Notes: generated by a model from the sequence alone, not told the origin. DNA of 64,000 bases from Sulfurimonas sp. (GCF_026196735.1 NZ_JAPHUF010000012.1:372001-436000), one strand, 5' to 3'. Counted from the first letter of the stretch, positions 1-9,544 are shown. Translations and numbers: made by a program.

Positions 1-997
1 GAATATGGTAGTTAAATACATGTGAAATATCATTTACATGTATACCGCGAGCAGCAACATCGGTTGCAACAAGAACTTTTACTGAATTTTGTTTAAAACC
101 TTTGATGACGGTTTCGCGCTGACGCTGCTCCATATCTCCATGAAGGCCGTTAGCAAGGTAGCCGGCGTTTGATAAAACATTTGAGAGTCTGTCAACTTCA
201 CTTTTTGTTCTACAAAATACTACAGATTTTTTTGTAGTCTCAGAATCCATAAGACGGATGATAGCATCATCTCTTTCAGACTCTTCGATTACATAATACT
301 CTTGTTCTATATCTGTATTTGTAGTTTCACCCTGAGTGATAGAGATGAATTCCGGGTTATCCAAGATTCTCTCAGCAAGAAGCTTGATAGGTTTAGGCAT
401 AGTAGCCGAAAATAGAAGTGTTTGGCGATTTGTCGGCAGATATGAAAATATTTCATTGATATCATCCAAAAATCCCATGTCTAGCATCTCATCAGCTTCA
501 TCAAGAACAACAACACTTGGTGTAAAGTCTTTTATCATCTCTTTTTTAAGAATGTCCAAAAGACGGCCAGGAGTTGCAACAACTATGCTAGCGCCTCTTT
601 CGATAAGGTCGATTTGTCTCTTATATGAGCTTCCGCCGTAAACTGTTGTAGTTCTAGCGCCTAAGCCTCTTCCGTATTTGAAAAGTTCATCACTTACTTG
701 AGTCGCAAGTTCACGAGTCGGAGTAATAACTAAAATCTCAACTCCATTGTTTCTTTTCATATTGTTAAGTGCGGGAAGTCCGAATGCTGCTGTTTTACCT
801 GTACCTGTATGTGCCTGACCGACTATGTCGCGACCCTCTAGTATGAATGGTATTGCTGCTTCTTGAATAGGGCTTGGAACTGTAAATCCAGCCTCTTTGA
901 CAGCTCTTTGGATGTCACTACTTAAACCTAAATCAGCAAATGTGATTAGTGGCTTTTCATTAATTTGTTCTTCGTTTGTTTGTGCATTTTCTTGCAT
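1..997 (-). CDS. DEAD-box ATP-dependent RNA helicase (partial, C-terminus outside window)
   Basis: ATP-dependent RNA helicase that remodels RNA duplexes in ribosome assembly or mRNA decay. The 332 visible residues carry the family motifs in order: a Q-motif region (FADLGLS...PSPIQ), motif I AHTGTGKT, PTRELA, TPGR, DEAD, SAT, then the start of helicase domain 2 (VFCRTKSEVDRL, LVATDVAARGI). The last visible residues lie just before the expected HRIGRTGR motif, so the reading frame leaves the window at its left edge. Two adjacent ATGs occur (first bases 1000 and 997). The AAAGGA ribosome site is better spaced for the inner one, so 997 was chosen. Which of the several bacterial DEAD-box paralogs (RhlE, CsdA or other) this is cannot be told without the tail. 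Confidence 0.93.
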   Translation of the reverse strand, partial: MQENAQTNEEQINEKPLITFADLGLSSDIQRAVKEAGFTVPSPIQEAAIPFILEGRDIVGQAHTGTGKTAAFGLPALNNMKRNNGVEILVITPTRELATQVSDELFKYGRGLGARTTTVYGGSSYKRQIDLIERGASIVVATPGRLLDILKKEMIKDFTPSVVVLDEADEMLDMGFLDDINEIFSYLPTNRQTLLFSATMPKPIKLLAERILDNPEFISITQGETTNTDIEQEYYVIEESERDDAIIRLMDSETTKKSVVFCRTKSEVDRLSNVLSNAGYLANGLHGDMEQRQRETVIKGFKQNSVKVLVATDVAARGIHVNDISHVFNYHI

Positions 998-1234
998 CAT
1001 AATCCTTTAAACTCAGGAGATGATACAAGTCTGCCAAGTTGACAGAGCACCTTCCCCTAAAGTATTTCGCGAATTATATCTAAATATACCATGATTTTAA
1101 TTTAAATAAATTATATTTGAAATTACTTAAGTTTATATTGTGTAGAAAATGATTGGTTTTTAAGTTTTGATGTATTGTTTTAGAACATATCTCATTTTTT
1201 TGTAAGTAAAACATATTTTAGATATCATACATGT

Positions 1235-1423
1235 ATGAAAATACAAACCCAATATATATACGAAAAGACATGGACAACAACGAAAGAGAGTGACCTTTTA
1301 AGAATGATAGAAGAAGAGGTTGGTGATGCAGATCCAAAAGGCACACTTGAGTACATTAAAGAGGCTATAAAAGGTGGCAAAGTCATAACTGTTGGCGAAT
1401 GCAGATTTAGAGAAGAAAGGTAA
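1235..1423 (+). CDS. Small conserved-looking hypothetical protein, 62 aa
   Basis: I do not recognise a family. The product is a short soluble protein with charged helical character (SDLLRMIEEEVGD, TLEYIKEAIKGGKVI) and no signal peptide or membrane segment. Its stop at 1421-1423 directly abuts the GTG that can start the MscS gene, which suggests translational coupling in one operon with the channel and DoxX genes. A TACATGTA octamer overlaps its start codon (1228-1235). It may be real because of this tight packing and because the frame is open to an ATG just after a long AT-rich gap. The opposite-strand frames here were judged shadows. Confidence 0.55.
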   Translation: MKIQTQYIYEKTWTTTKESDLLRMIEEEVGDADPKGTLEYIKEAIKGGKVITVGECRFREER

Positions 1424-2284
1424 GTGAACAAGATGGATAAAGTGGAAGATGGACTTGAAAAAGAACTCGAAGCCGTAGGACATTTTTACAATGTAGTTAT
1501 AGAGTTTATAACTAACTACAGCTTTCAAATAGTTGGTGCAATAATTATATTGCTCATTGGTGTTGTAGCTTCAAAGTACATTCATAGGTATGTATTAAAA
1601 TTATTACTTAAAACAACTATCGATGAGACTTTAGGTGGTTTCATTGCTAATTTTGTAAGATTTTTAGTAGTTGCAATGATGGCAATTTTGGCACTTGGCA
1701 AGCTGGGAATATCAATCGCTCCGTTTGTTGCAGCACTTGGTGCTATATCTTTGACTGCCGGTTTAGCTTTACAGGGAAGTGTTTCCAATTTTGCCGCTGG
1801 AATAGTTCTCATAGCGACTAAGCCATTTAAGATTGGCGATACAATTAGGGTTCACGACACCTATGGCGAAGTAGAAGAGATTAAACTTGCTTATACTATT
1901 TTGGTAAATGAAGACAAAGAACAGATAACTATACCAAACAAATATATGATAGGAGATGTTTTAGTAAACTCCTATAGCTACAGAATAGTAGAGGGAAGTG
2001 TCGGCATCGCGTATGACAGCGAGGTTGTAAATGCGATAAATATAATAAAAGATGCATTATCTACATGTAAAGAAGTCTCAGATGAAAATGAACCTATTAT
2101 CGGCATTGAAAACTTTGGAGATAGTTCAATAAATATCGGTTACAGATACTGGGTTCCAACAAATAAGTTTTTTAAGATACAGTATGAAGTAAATTTAAAT
2201 GTATTGCAAGCTCTAAATGATGCAAAAATTACTATACCTTTTCCTCAAAGAGAAATTCGTATGTTGGGAGACAATAATAAATGA
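1424..2284 (+). CDS. MscS-family small-conductance mechanosensitive channel
   Basis: Membrane tension-gated channel that releases solutes on osmotic downshift. The 286-residue product has the length and layout of E. coli MscS: an N-terminal helix, TM segments near residues 30-50, 70-90 and 95-125, and a gly/ala-rich pore helix (FVAALGAISLTAGLALQGSVSNFAAGI). The cytoplasmic beta domain follows (ATKPFKIGDTIRV, then ITIPN). The start is uncertain. GTG at 1424 sits three bases after an AAAGG ribosome site, while ATG at 1433 is twelve bases away. The stop overlaps the ATG of the next gene by four bases (ATGA), so the two are translationally coupled. Confidence 0.92.
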   Translation: MNKMDKVEDGLEKELEAVGHFYNVVIEFITNYSFQIVGAIIILLIGVVASKYIHRYVLKLLLKTTIDETLGGFIANFVRFLVVAMMAILALGKLGISIAPFVAALGAISLTAGLALQGSVSNFAAGIVLIATKPFKIGDTIRVHDTYGEVEEIKLAYTILVNEDKEQITIPNKYMIGDVLVNSYSYRIVEGSVGIAYDSEVVNAINIIKDALSTCKEVSDENEPIIGIENFGDSSINIGYRYWVPTNKFFKIQYEVNLNVLQALNDAKITIPFPQREIRMLGDNNK

Positions 2285-2661
2285 ATGATATAGCAAAACT
2301 AGTTTTAAGACTCACAGTTGGAGTGATGATCCTTTTTCATGGAGTTGACAAAATCATAAACGGCATTGGTGGAGTAAAGCATTTAACTGTCAATGCAGGC
2401 TTACCTGAATTTTTTGCCTATGGGGTTTATTTTGGTGAGATTGTTGTGCCGATTTTGATAATACTTGGTGTTTATGCAAGAATAGCTTCTTTAGTATTGG
2501 CATTTAACATGTTGGTTGCAATCTTTTTAGCATACGGCGGTTCACTGTTTACTTTAGGCAAACATGGCGCACCATTGTTTGAGCTTCCGTTTTTATATCT
2601 TATAATGTCAGTAATTATATTTATGATTGGCAGCGGAAAGTACGCTGTAAACAGTAAATAA
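2281..2661 (+). CDS. DoxX-family membrane protein
   Basis: Four-helix integral membrane protein of the DoxX/DUF417-like group. It has 126 residues with the characteristic early segment LRLTVGVMILFHGVDKIINGIGG and three more hydrophobic helices (about residues 45-65, 66-90 and 100-120). Family members are linked to redox stress or respiratory complexes in different bacteria; no specific role can be read here. It overlaps the MscS gene by four bases, so it is part of that operon. A short gap with a hairpin-bearing repeat separates it from the convergent pssA. Confidence 0.85.
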   Translation: MNDIAKLVLRLTVGVMILFHGVDKIINGIGGVKHLTVNAGLPEFFAYGVYFGEIVVPILIILGVYARIASLVLAFNMLVAIFLAYGGSLFTLGKHGAPLFELPFLYLIMSVIIFMIGSGKYAVNSK

Positions 2662-2675
2662 AGACATAGTTATCT

Positions 2676-2750
2676 GACGCGAAGCGTCAAGCTTTAGTAA
2701 CTCAGCGTTTTAGCGTAGCTTGATGGGCTTTGCTCATTAAGCGTATTAAA
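2676..2750. repeat. Intergenic hairpin-bearing repeat-like segment
   Basis: The gap between the convergent doxX-like and pssA genes contains a perfect hairpin GACGC-GAA-GCGTC (2676-2688) followed by AGCTTTAGTAACTCAG. The same arrangement, a short GC hairpin then AGCTTTAGTGATTGAG, recurs upstream of miaB at 24172-24199. The segment also contains TGGGCTTTGC, shared with the tpiA-fabI element near 17720. It may act as a terminator for either gene or be a small dispersed repeat. Only short identities support the relationship. Confidence 0.4.
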
Positions 2751-2751
2751 T

Positions 2752-3309
2752 TTATGGATGGGGAACTTTGATGTTAGAATTCAAACTCCATCCAATTACA
2801 GCCATAAGAGCTATAACACTAATAGCCGGCAAAAACCCATAAGCAGCACCCAAGTAAACAAGCCAAAGTAAAATCGCGCCTAGAGGTGTTGGAACACCCG
2901 TAAAAAACTTGTCTACCTCTCCGGCGTCAGTGTTTATATTGAAATGTATAAGTCTTCTGAGTCCAGAAATCACAAAGTAAATACTAACTACAGAAGCTAT
3001 TATAATCCAGATACCAGAGAGCGAAGTTGCATAAACTGCTTGAAAAACTAAAAAAACAGGAACAAGCACAAAACTCAAAAAATCTGCAAAGCTGTCTAGT
3101 TGAACTCCAAATTCGTTTGATAGGTTGTATTTTCTAGCAATCTTACCATCAAAAATATCAAAAGCACCGCCAATCCAAGCTAAAATTATTGCAACAAAAA
3201 AGTTGTTTTGAGTAATAAAGTAAGTTGCCATAAGACCTGCTGTTATGTTTACAAATGTAAACATATTTGCCAAGTTGAAATGTGATGTGCTTGTAAATAG
3301 AAATTTCAT
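2752..3309 (-). CDS. pssA: CDP-diacylglycerol--serine O-phosphatidyltransferase
   Basis: Membrane enzyme that makes phosphatidylserine from CDP-diacylglycerol and serine, the first step to phosphatidylethanolamine. The 185-residue protein has the complete CDP-alcohol phosphotransferase signature between about residues 51 and 76: D-x2-DG-x2-AR-x8-G-x3-D-x3-D (DIFDGKIAR, then G, D, SFAD). Several transmembrane helices surround it. SFADFLSFVLVP after the signature and a downstream RLARF-like segment (GLRRLIHFN) favour the PssA branch over PgsA. It is short relative to many PssA proteins, but this length is normal for the bacterial type II enzyme. Confidence 0.85.
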   Translation of the reverse strand: MKFLFTSTSHFNLANMFTFVNITAGLMATYFITQNNFFVAIILAWIGGAFDIFDGKIARKYNLSNEFGVQLDSFADFLSFVLVPVFLVFQAVYATSLSGIWIIIASVVSIYFVISGLRRLIHFNINTDAGEVDKFFTGVPTPLGAILLWLVYLGAAYGFLPAISVIALMAVIGWSLNSNIKVPHP

Positions 3310-3476
3310 TAATCGCCTTTATTTTAGAATTATATCCAACAAAATATTTAATAATCTAACTTATTTAGTAAAAGAAGTATTTATGATATATTAATCACAT
3401 AAATATATTATAGGGACAAGTAGGTTTTTATTTGTTGTTAAATAATATATAACATGATGTAAAAAAGGGGGATTAT

Positions 3477-5108
3477 ATGAGCTGGGTAAATAATTTCAAA
3501 ATAAGTCAAATATTGGTAATTGCTGCCGGTATGATAATGATACTACTAATTGCAAGTACTGTGGTAAATAATAGTAGTATAAATACAATAGAAGAAGAAT
3601 CTACGACGCAGATAGAAGAGATTTTACCAAATCTTTTTGATTTATTAGAGTTGCAGTTAAATATTGTTCAAGTACAGCAGTGGCTTACAGATGTTTCAGC
3701 TACAAGAGCAGCGGAAGGGTTTGACGATGGCTTTGACGAAGCAAGCAGCTATTTTGACAAAGCTAACAATGTTATCGACAGACTAATTGCTATGCATGCA
3801 GAGCTAAATGAAGCTGAGATGGTTAGTGAACTCACAATGTTTAAAAAAGATATGAAAGAGTATTATGATGTTGGAGTAAAGATGGCAACTTCATATGTTA
3901 AAAATGGACCAGAAGAAGGAAACAAGTTAATGCTTGTTCTTGACCCTTTTGCGGCAAAACTATCTAAGCAGTTGGATGTATGGATAAAAGCACATAAAGA
4001 AGAGTCCAATGCAGCAGCAGTTGAAATCAATCATAATATTCACGACTTGAAAATACAAAGCTTGATATTTTCGATTATCTTAATGATTGTCGTTATATTT
4101 GGATTTTTCATGATTTATACTATTCTTGGTTCTATAAAAACGATAGAGCTTTATTTAAATAAGCTGGCAACACTTGATTTTACTACAAAACTAAGGTTAA
4201 ACGGCAAAAATGAAATTGCCACTATTGCCCAAAACTTATCTTCGGTAATCAGTTCTATAACAAGTTTTATAGCTGAGGCAAAAAAATCATCTGATGAAAA
4301 CACCGCAATTTCACATGAACTTTCTACTACTGCTGTTGTTGTCGGTCAAAAAGTTGAAGAGGTTATTTCTATTGTTGATCAGGTTAACCAAAAAGCTAAG
4401 TCAATTATAAGTGAGGTAGCTGTCTCTATCTCAGAAGCTGTTGATGGTCGACAAAATACTGCCAGAGCAAATGATAATCTAGCTGAAGCTACAAAAGATA
4501 TCATCCGTTTAACTTCAGATGTTCAGGATGCTGCAAACATTGAGGTAGAGATGGCAGGAAAAATAAATCAACTAAAGAGCGAGGCAGAGCAAGTAAAAGA
4601 GGTCTTGAATGTTATAGCTGACATAGCTGACCAAACAAACCTGCTTGCATTAAATGCAGCAATTGAAGCGGCGCGTGCAGGGGAACACGGTCGTGGTTTT
4701 GCTGTTGTTGCAGATGAGGTTAGAAAACTAGCTGAGAGAACACAAAAAAGCCTTGTGGAGATACAATCTACTATAAATGTTATTGTGCAGTCTATTATGG
4801 ATGCTAGTGGAGAGATGAATAAAAACTCTGAAAATATTCAACTCTTAGCAGATGTTTCATCTGCGGTTGAGATTAAAATCAGTGCAACTGTAGAGATAAT
4901 GGATGAAGCAGCAAAATCTAATGAAAAAACTGTTGAAGATTTTAGCAATACCAATAATCTAGTTGAAGCTATTTCAGTAGATATAGATAATGCTAACAAA
5001 ATTGTATCTTCAAATGCAAGAAGCATAGAAGAGATAGCGGGTGCAGCAGACCATTTAAATAGTATGACGGAAAATTTAAATCATAAAATGGAACAGTTTA
5101 GGGTATAG
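3477..5108 (+). CDS. Methyl-accepting chemotaxis protein
   Basis: Transmembrane chemoreceptor signalling to CheA/CheW. TM1 spans about residues 11-30 and TM2 about 196-217, with a roughly 165-residue periplasmic helical ligand region between. A weak HAMP-like linker follows. The cytoplasmic hairpin tip at about residues 378-425 contains the near-invariant core [20 protein letters not shown] and [18 protein letters not shown]. No PAS, Cache or CHEMPTAXIS pentapeptide tail is visible. The start is preceded by a strong AAAAAGGGGG ribosome site at 3463-3472. The tip is almost identical to the receptor at 45262-46923, although the ligand regions differ. The ligand is unknown. Confidence 0.95.
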   Translation: MSWVNNFKISQILVIAAGMIMILLIASTVVNNSSINTIEEESTTQIEEILPNLFDLLELQLNIVQVQQWLTDVSATRAAEGFDDGFDEASSYFDKANNVIDRLIAMHAELNEAEMVSELTMFKKDMKEYYDVGVKMATSYVKNGPEEGNKLMLVLDPFAAKLSKQLDVWIKAHKEESNAAAVEINHNIHDLKIQSLIFSIILMIVVIFGFFMIYTILGSIKTIELYLNKLATLDFTTKLRLNGKNEIATIAQNLSSVISSITSFIAEAKKSSDENTAISHELSTTAVVVGQKVEEVISIVDQVNQKAKSIISEVAVSISEAVDGRQNTARANDNLAEATKDIIRLTSDVQDAANIEVEMAGKINQLKSEAEQVKEVLNVIADIADQTNLLALNAAIEAARAGEHGRGFAVVADEVRKLAERTQKSLVEIQSTINVIVQSIMDASGEMNKNSENIQLLADVSSAVEIKISATVEIMDEAAKSNEKTVEDFSNTNNLVEAISVDIDNANKIVSSNARSIEEIAGAADHLNSMTENLNHKMEQFRV

Positions 5109-5125
5109 ATGAAATTAAGATAAAA

Positions 5126-5152
5126 TAATATTGATAACACTTATCAATATTA
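5126..5152. promoter_or_regulatory. Perfect 12-bp inverted repeat, possible operator or terminator
   Basis: TAATATTGATAA, spacer CAC, then TTATCAATATTA: a perfect palindrome between the chemoreceptor stop and the porin promoter. The GATAA/TTATC core resembles Fur half sites but has a three-base spacer rather than one. It lies about 15 bp upstream of a better Fur box (5167-5181). It could be a second Fur or other repressor site. With no GC pairs it is a poor terminator. Confidence 0.45.
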
Positions 5153-5166
5153 AGAGAAGTATAAGT

Positions 5167-5181
5167 TGATATTGATTATCA
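5167..5181. promoter_or_regulatory. Fur box upstream of porin
   Basis: TGATATTGATTATCA matches the 7-1-7 Fur consensus TGATAAT-N-ATTATCA at 14 of 15 positions (counting the spacer as free). It ends about 34 bases before the porin start codon, a normal repressor position. An almost identical site precedes feoA (6419-6433). This predicts iron repression of the porin. Confidence 0.75.
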
Positions 5182-5215
5182 TTTTGTATGCTTAATAAAA
5201 TAAAGGGTTTGTACA

Positions 5216-6400
5216 ATGAATAAATTACTAAAAATAAGTGCAATTTCAGTTTTAGCATCATGCAGTATGCTTAATGCTGCAGATATAGCACAAATGTTTG
5301 AAAATGCGAAGGTGTCCGGAGAGCTTAGGTCTGTATATGCCGGGTATAAACAAGAAAAAGCAGGTGAGAGCGATACATATGCAACAGCTTTTGGGGGAGA
5401 GCTAAAGTATGAACTCGCAGAGTTGAATGGTTTTAGCGCAGCTGCAGCATTTAGAATATCACATGATATCGGTGCACTTACAGGAGAAGAGGGTAAGCAA
5501 AATGCTGAGTTATCTTCTAGCGATGGTGAATATACAGTTCTTAGTGAGGCTTATCTAAACTATAAAAATGGTGATTTTAACTTTCGCGGTGGTCGTCAGG
5601 TTATCGATACTCCTTTAGCCGATAGTGATGACATCAGAATGATTCCAAATACTTTTGAGGCGTATATTGCCACATATGAACTTCCCAATTTTATTTTTAT
5701 GGTTGGTAATTTGCAAGATTGGCAAGGAGTAGATGCCGGTTTGGACGATGAATGGGTTAAGACAGGAGAGGATGGAACATGGTTTGGTAGTGTAACTTAC
5801 ACTGCAGACAACATAGAAGCGAGCGCTTGGTACTATAACATCACAAAACAACTTAACGCTGCTTACTTTGATGCTAGTTATAACTACAATATTAATGATG
5901 ATGTCTCAATTCTTGGGGCTGCTCAGTATTTAAGTCAAAGTGAAATAAGCAATAGTGGAGAAGAAGCTAGTATATATGGTCTATTGGCTGAGTTTTCAGC
6001 TTACGACTTAGGAGTTTCTCTTGCTTATAATCATTCACAAAAACAAAGTGGCAAGACAAGCTTTAGCGGATTTGGTGGAGGTACGCTCTTTAGCAATATG
6101 GATATTATGATATTGGATGAAATAACTGCAGATAGGGATTCTAGGGCAATTGTAGCCGGTCTTAGTTATGAAATTGGAGACTTGACTCTTACATATGCTT
6201 ACGGTGATTTTGACGGTGATGCTGACAGTATAGGAGATAAAGCCAATGTTGTAGAACAAGATATTGGTTTTGAATATAGTATAATTGCAGGTAAACTTGG
6301 AGTTTCGGGAATATATGTTATTTCAGAAGATAAAGAGAGTTTAGATAAAACAGACTTTGATTGGGATCGTTTTCAACTGATGGTAGCTTACAGTTTTTAA
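5216..6400 (+). CDS. Outer-membrane porin, iron-regulated (OprD/Campylobacterota porin type)
   Basis: Predicted outer-membrane beta-barrel of 394 residues. A signal peptide (MNKLLKISAISVLASCSMLNA) is cleaved near residue 21, alternating beta strands follow, and the C-terminal residue is Phe (LMVAYSF), the usual barrel-assembly signal. The internal motif GRQVIDTPLADSDDIRMIPN and NTFEA also occurs, diverged, in the porins at 12358 and 20155, so these form a paralogous family. The Fur box just upstream and the feoAB genes downstream suggest a role in ferrous iron or iron-linked solute entry. The transported solute cannot be read from sequence. Confidence 0.85.
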   Translation: MNKLLKISAISVLASCSMLNAADIAQMFENAKVSGELRSVYAGYKQEKAGESDTYATAFGGELKYELAELNGFSAAAAFRISHDIGALTGEEGKQNAELSSSDGEYTVLSEAYLNYKNGDFNFRGGRQVIDTPLADSDDIRMIPNTFEAYIATYELPNFIFMVGNLQDWQGVDAGLDDEWVKTGEDGTWFGSVTYTADNIEASAWYYNITKQLNAAYFDASYNYNINDDVSILGAAQYLSQSEISNSGEEASIYGLLAEFSAYDLGVSLAYNHSQKQSGKTSFSGFGGGTLFSNMDIMILDEITADRDSRAIVAGLSYEIGDLTLTYAYGDFDGDADSIGDKANVVEQDIGFEYSIIAGKLGVSGIYVISEDKESLDKTDFDWDRFQLMVAYSF

Positions 6401-6418
6401 ATTAAACTACTTTTAATA

Positions 6419-6433
6419 TGATATTGGTTATCA
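6419..6433. promoter_or_regulatory. Fur box upstream of feoA
   Basis: TGATATTGGTTATCA fits TGATAAT-N-ATTATCA with two differences outside the spacer. It is centred 33 bases before the feoA ATG. It shares 14 of 15 bases with the porin Fur box at 5167-5181, so both promoters probably answer to the same repressor. Confidence 0.75.
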
Positions 6434-6458
6434 TTATAAAAAATAATGAGATATAAAC

Positions 6459-6713
6459 ATGCCTGATAAAGAAAATAATGAAAACATTAAAACATTAGAC
6501 AATTGTAAAAAAGGCTCTGTAGTAAAAGTTTTAAAACTAAATGCAGACAGAGATTTAAAACAGAGGCTTATCTCTTTTGGAATAATGAAAGAAGCAGTTA
6601 TAGAAGTACTCGAACATGCTCCGGCTAAAAGTACAATAGAAGTAAAAGTCGGAAAAATGAGGATAGCTCTTCGTGCTCAAGAAGCAGGCTTAATAGAGGT
6701 TCAAAAATTATGA
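6459..6713 (+). CDS. feoA: Ferrous iron transport protein A
   Basis: Small cytoplasmic SH3-like partner of the FeoB ferrous iron permease. The 84-residue product contains the FeoA pattern of a hydrophobic core with RLISFGIMKEAVIEVLEHAP and a final RIALRAQEAGLIEV strand. Its TGA overlaps the feoB ATG (ATGA), giving translational coupling. The Fur box at 6419-6433 predicts iron repression of the pair. A charged N-terminal extension of about 15 residues precedes the domain. Confidence 0.93.
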   Translation: MPDKENNENIKTLDNCKKGSVVKVLKLNADRDLKQRLISFGIMKEAVIEVLEHAPAKSTIEVKVGKMRIALRAQEAGLIEVQKL

Positions 6714-8851
6714 ATATACAAGCAAAAACTTGTCCTATAACAGCCAAACATATTAAGATAGCATTAGTCGGACAGCCAAATGTCGGTAAAAGTATGCTCA
6801 TCAACTCTATCTCAAATGCACATCTACATGTAGGGAATTTTACCGGTGTAACGGTTGAGAAAAGTGAAGTTCTTTTTGACTATAAAGACTACCACTTTAC
6901 TGTTGTTGATTTGCCTGGAACTTATGCATTAAATGAGTATACAATCGAGGAGAGAGTTACTAGCGAGTACTTGTCTGCTGAGGATTATGACCTAATTATA
7001 AATGTAGTTGATTCTACAAACTTGGAAAAAAATCTTCAACTGACTTCTGAACTTATGAGTGTTGGCAAGAAAATGGTTGTAGCCCTAAACATGAGTGATG
7101 AAGCTGACAGAGAAGGCATAGAAATAGATGAGAAATACATGTCTCAACTTCTTGGTTTTGCTTGTGTAAAAGTCTCCGCTGTAACAAAATCAGGAATAGA
7201 AGATCTTATCGAGGCTATTATAAGTGAGTACGAAAATGAAAGTTTAGAGCATAAACTTATTTTTAGTGAAGCAGTAGAACAGGAGATTTCTGAAATTGTA
7301 AAGTACCTGACTAAGCACAAATATCAAGATGAGAATTTATACAGAAATATAGCGATAAATCTTTTAAAAAATAACAAAAGTACTTATGCAAAACTCCATG
7401 ATAACCCTATATGGACGGAACTGCAGCCAATTCTACTAGAAGCAACTAAACATGTCGAACTACATCATGATTCTGATGATATTAAAGAGGCTTTTGCTTC
7501 AGAGTATGCATCATTTAACAGGGGAGTCGTTGCAGAGGTTTTAAAGCAAAACAAAGAGCCTGAGAAAAAAACTCTTACAGATAAAATAGACAGTGTTTTA
7601 ATAAATCAAATATTTGGTATACCGATATTTTTATTTTTTATGTGGGGATTGTTTCAGCTTACTTTTGAAATAGGTGCAATTCCTATGGAGTATCTAGATG
7701 CCTTGTTTGGATGGTTTGGTGATACAGTCGGTGCGACTATATCAAACGATGATATTCGTTCGTTGGTCGTAGATGGGATTATTGCAGGTGTTGGTGCTGT
7801 TGTGCTTTTTGTACCAAATATCGTCATACTTTTTATAGGTATTGCTCTGCTTGAGAGTACAGGCTACATGTCAAGAGTTGCGTTTTTGCTTGATGGATTT
7901 TTTCATAAATTTGGACTTCATGGACAATCGTTTATACCTCTTGTCACCGGTTTTGGCTGTTCTATTCCCGCTTATATGTCAGCTAGAATACTCAAAAACG
8001 ATAGAGACAGACTTTTAACTCTGTTTATTATAGGTTTTATGAGTTGTGGAGCCAGACTTCCGGTTTATGTACTCTTTGCAGGCGCATTTTTCTCCCCTGA
8101 GAAAGCAGGAACCATTTTATTTGCCATTTATATAAGTGGCGCAATGATTGGGCTAATAGCAGCAAAAGTACTTAAATTAACAGCCTTTAAGGGTGTGGAT
8201 GAGCCATTTGTTATGGAGATGCCAAAATATAGACTGCCGTCTTTTAAACTTATGTGGCATACGGTTATGACAAAGACTTGGATGTATTTAAAAAAGGCCG
8301 GTACTTTTATCGCAGCAGCTTCAATGTTAGTATGGTTTTTAAGTAACTACCCTAAAAACTTGGTTTTACAAGAGAGTTTTCAAACTAAAATAGAGAGTAC
8401 TGCAAGTGAAAAAGAAAAAGCTCAATTGCAAAATGCTCTCTCTCAAGCAATGCTTGAACAGAGTTATTTAGGAACAATCGGTAAGTTTTCTATGCCTATT
8501 TTTGAACCGCTTGGCTTTGATTGGAAAATGAGTGTAGCACTTCAAACTGGACTTGCTGCAAAAGAAGTAGTTGTTTCAACACTGGGAGTCTTGTACTCAT
8601 TGGGCGATGATGTAGATGAGAAGAACAACTCTTTGATAAATGTTATATCTAAAAACATACCATTTGCATCAGCTGTGGCATTTATAGTAGTTATCATGGT
8701 TTATCTGCCATGTTTGGCTGCTTCAGTTGTCTTTACTCGTGAAGCTGGCGGAATAAAATATTTCTTTTATCTTCTTGGTTTCACATCTGTTGTAGCTTAC
8801 TCGCTTGCGTTCATTGCCTTTAATGTCACATCAATGTTTTTTATTAACTAG
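6710..8851 (+). CDS. feoB: Ferrous iron transport protein B
   Basis: Inner-membrane Fe(II) permease with an N-terminal G domain. Visible motifs are G1 GQPNVGKS (residues 21-28), a switch region with GNFTGVTVEK, G3 DLPGTYAL and G4 NMSD. The following helical domain leads to two Gate-type membrane repeats, including GFGCSIPAYMSARIL and GFMSCGARLPVYVLFAGAFF, whose Cys residues line the proposed pore. At 713 residues it has the expected length for a FeoB without a FeoC fusion. It is coupled to feoA. The two-component genes start 30 bases after it. Confidence 0.97.
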   Translation: MNIQAKTCPITAKHIKIALVGQPNVGKSMLINSISNAHLHVGNFTGVTVEKSEVLFDYKDYHFTVVDLPGTYALNEYTIEERVTSEYLSAEDYDLIINVVDSTNLEKNLQLTSELMSVGKKMVVALNMSDEADREGIEIDEKYMSQLLGFACVKVSAVTKSGIEDLIEAIISEYENESLEHKLIFSEAVEQEISEIVKYLTKHKYQDENLYRNIAINLLKNNKSTYAKLHDNPIWTELQPILLEATKHVELHHDSDDIKEAFASEYASFNRGVVAEVLKQNKEPEKKTLTDKIDSVLINQIFGIPIFLFFMWGLFQLTFEIGAIPMEYLDALFGWFGDTVGATISNDDIRSLVVDGIIAGVGAVVLFVPNIVILFIGIALLESTGYMSRVAFLLDGFFHKFGLHGQSFIPLVTGFGCSIPAYMSARILKNDRDRLLTLFIIGFMSCGARLPVYVLFAGAFFSPEKAGTILFAIYISGAMIGLIAAKVLKLTAFKGVDEPFVMEMPKYRLPSFKLMWHTVMTKTWMYLKKAGTFIAAASMLVWFLSNYPKNLVLQESFQTKIESTASEKEKAQLQNALSQAMLEQSYLGTIGKFSMPIFEPLGFDWKMSVALQTGLAAKEVVVSTLGVLYSLGDDVDEKNNSLINVISKNIPFASAVAFIVVIMVYLPCLAASVVFTREAGGIKYFFYLLGFTSVVAYSLAFIAFNVTSMFFIN

Positions 8852-8881
8852 TTATTAGTTCATATCTGTTAAGATTCATGT

Positions 8882-9544
8882 ATGAAAAAAATATTAATGA
8901 TTGAAGATGACTTAGAACTAGCGGAGATATTGACAGAATATCTTGAACAATTCAAGTTTGAGGTTATCACTGAAGATGACCCTTTTAAAGCAGTAAGTAT
9001 ATTAAAGTTAGAGCCTTTTGATCTAGTTATACTTGACTTAACTCTTCCGGGAATGGATGGGCTAGAGGTTTGTGAAGCTATTCGTGAGAGACAAGATATC
9101 CCTATAATTATCTCATCAGCAAGAAGCGATGTTACAGATAAGGTTAAAGCGCTTGAACTTGGTGCCGATGACTACCTGCCAAAACCTTATGACCCAAGAG
9201 AACTCGAAGCTAGAATACACTCGGTATTAAGACGCTACGAGGCAAAATCTCAAGAAAAACAAGAATCAAAAAGCGACTTTAAATGCGATGTGTCTTCTAT
9301 GGTGATTTTATATAAAGGCAGAAACATAGACCTTACAAATGCAGAGTTTGGAATTTTATCATATATGATTCAAAAACAAGGTCTAGTGGTATCAAGAGAA
9401 GATTTGATTCATAATGTAAATGCCATCAATGAGGACTCATCGAACAAGAGTATAGATGTTATGGTTGGAAGAATTAGAAATAAACTTGGAGATAAATCTC
9501 TCATAGAGTCTGTTCGAGGTGTAGGGTACAAACTTCTTAAATGA
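8882..9544 (+). CDS. OmpR/PhoB-family response regulator (ArsR-like of Campylobacterota)
   Basis: DNA-binding response regulator of 220 residues. The receiver domain (1-120) has the acidic pair EDD near residue 8, the phospho-acceptor Asp in LVILDLTLPGMDG, and Lys in LPKPYDP. A winged-helix output domain follows (residues 130-220; SVRGVGYKLLK end). The stop overlaps the start of the sensor kinase gene by four bases. Its position directly after feoB suggests it may respond to metal, acid or envelope state, but this is inference. It belongs to the same family as the regulator at 34418. Confidence 0.93.
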   Translation: MKKILMIEDDLELAEILTEYLEQFKFEVITEDDPFKAVSILKLEPFDLVILDLTLPGMDGLEVCEAIRERQDIPIIISSARSDVTDKVKALELGADDYLPKPYDPRELEARIHSVLRRYEAKSQEKQESKSDFKCDVSSMVILYKGRNIDLTNAEFGILSYMIQKQGLVVSREDLIHNVNAINEDSSNKSIDVMVGRIRNKLGDKSLIESVRGVGYKLLK

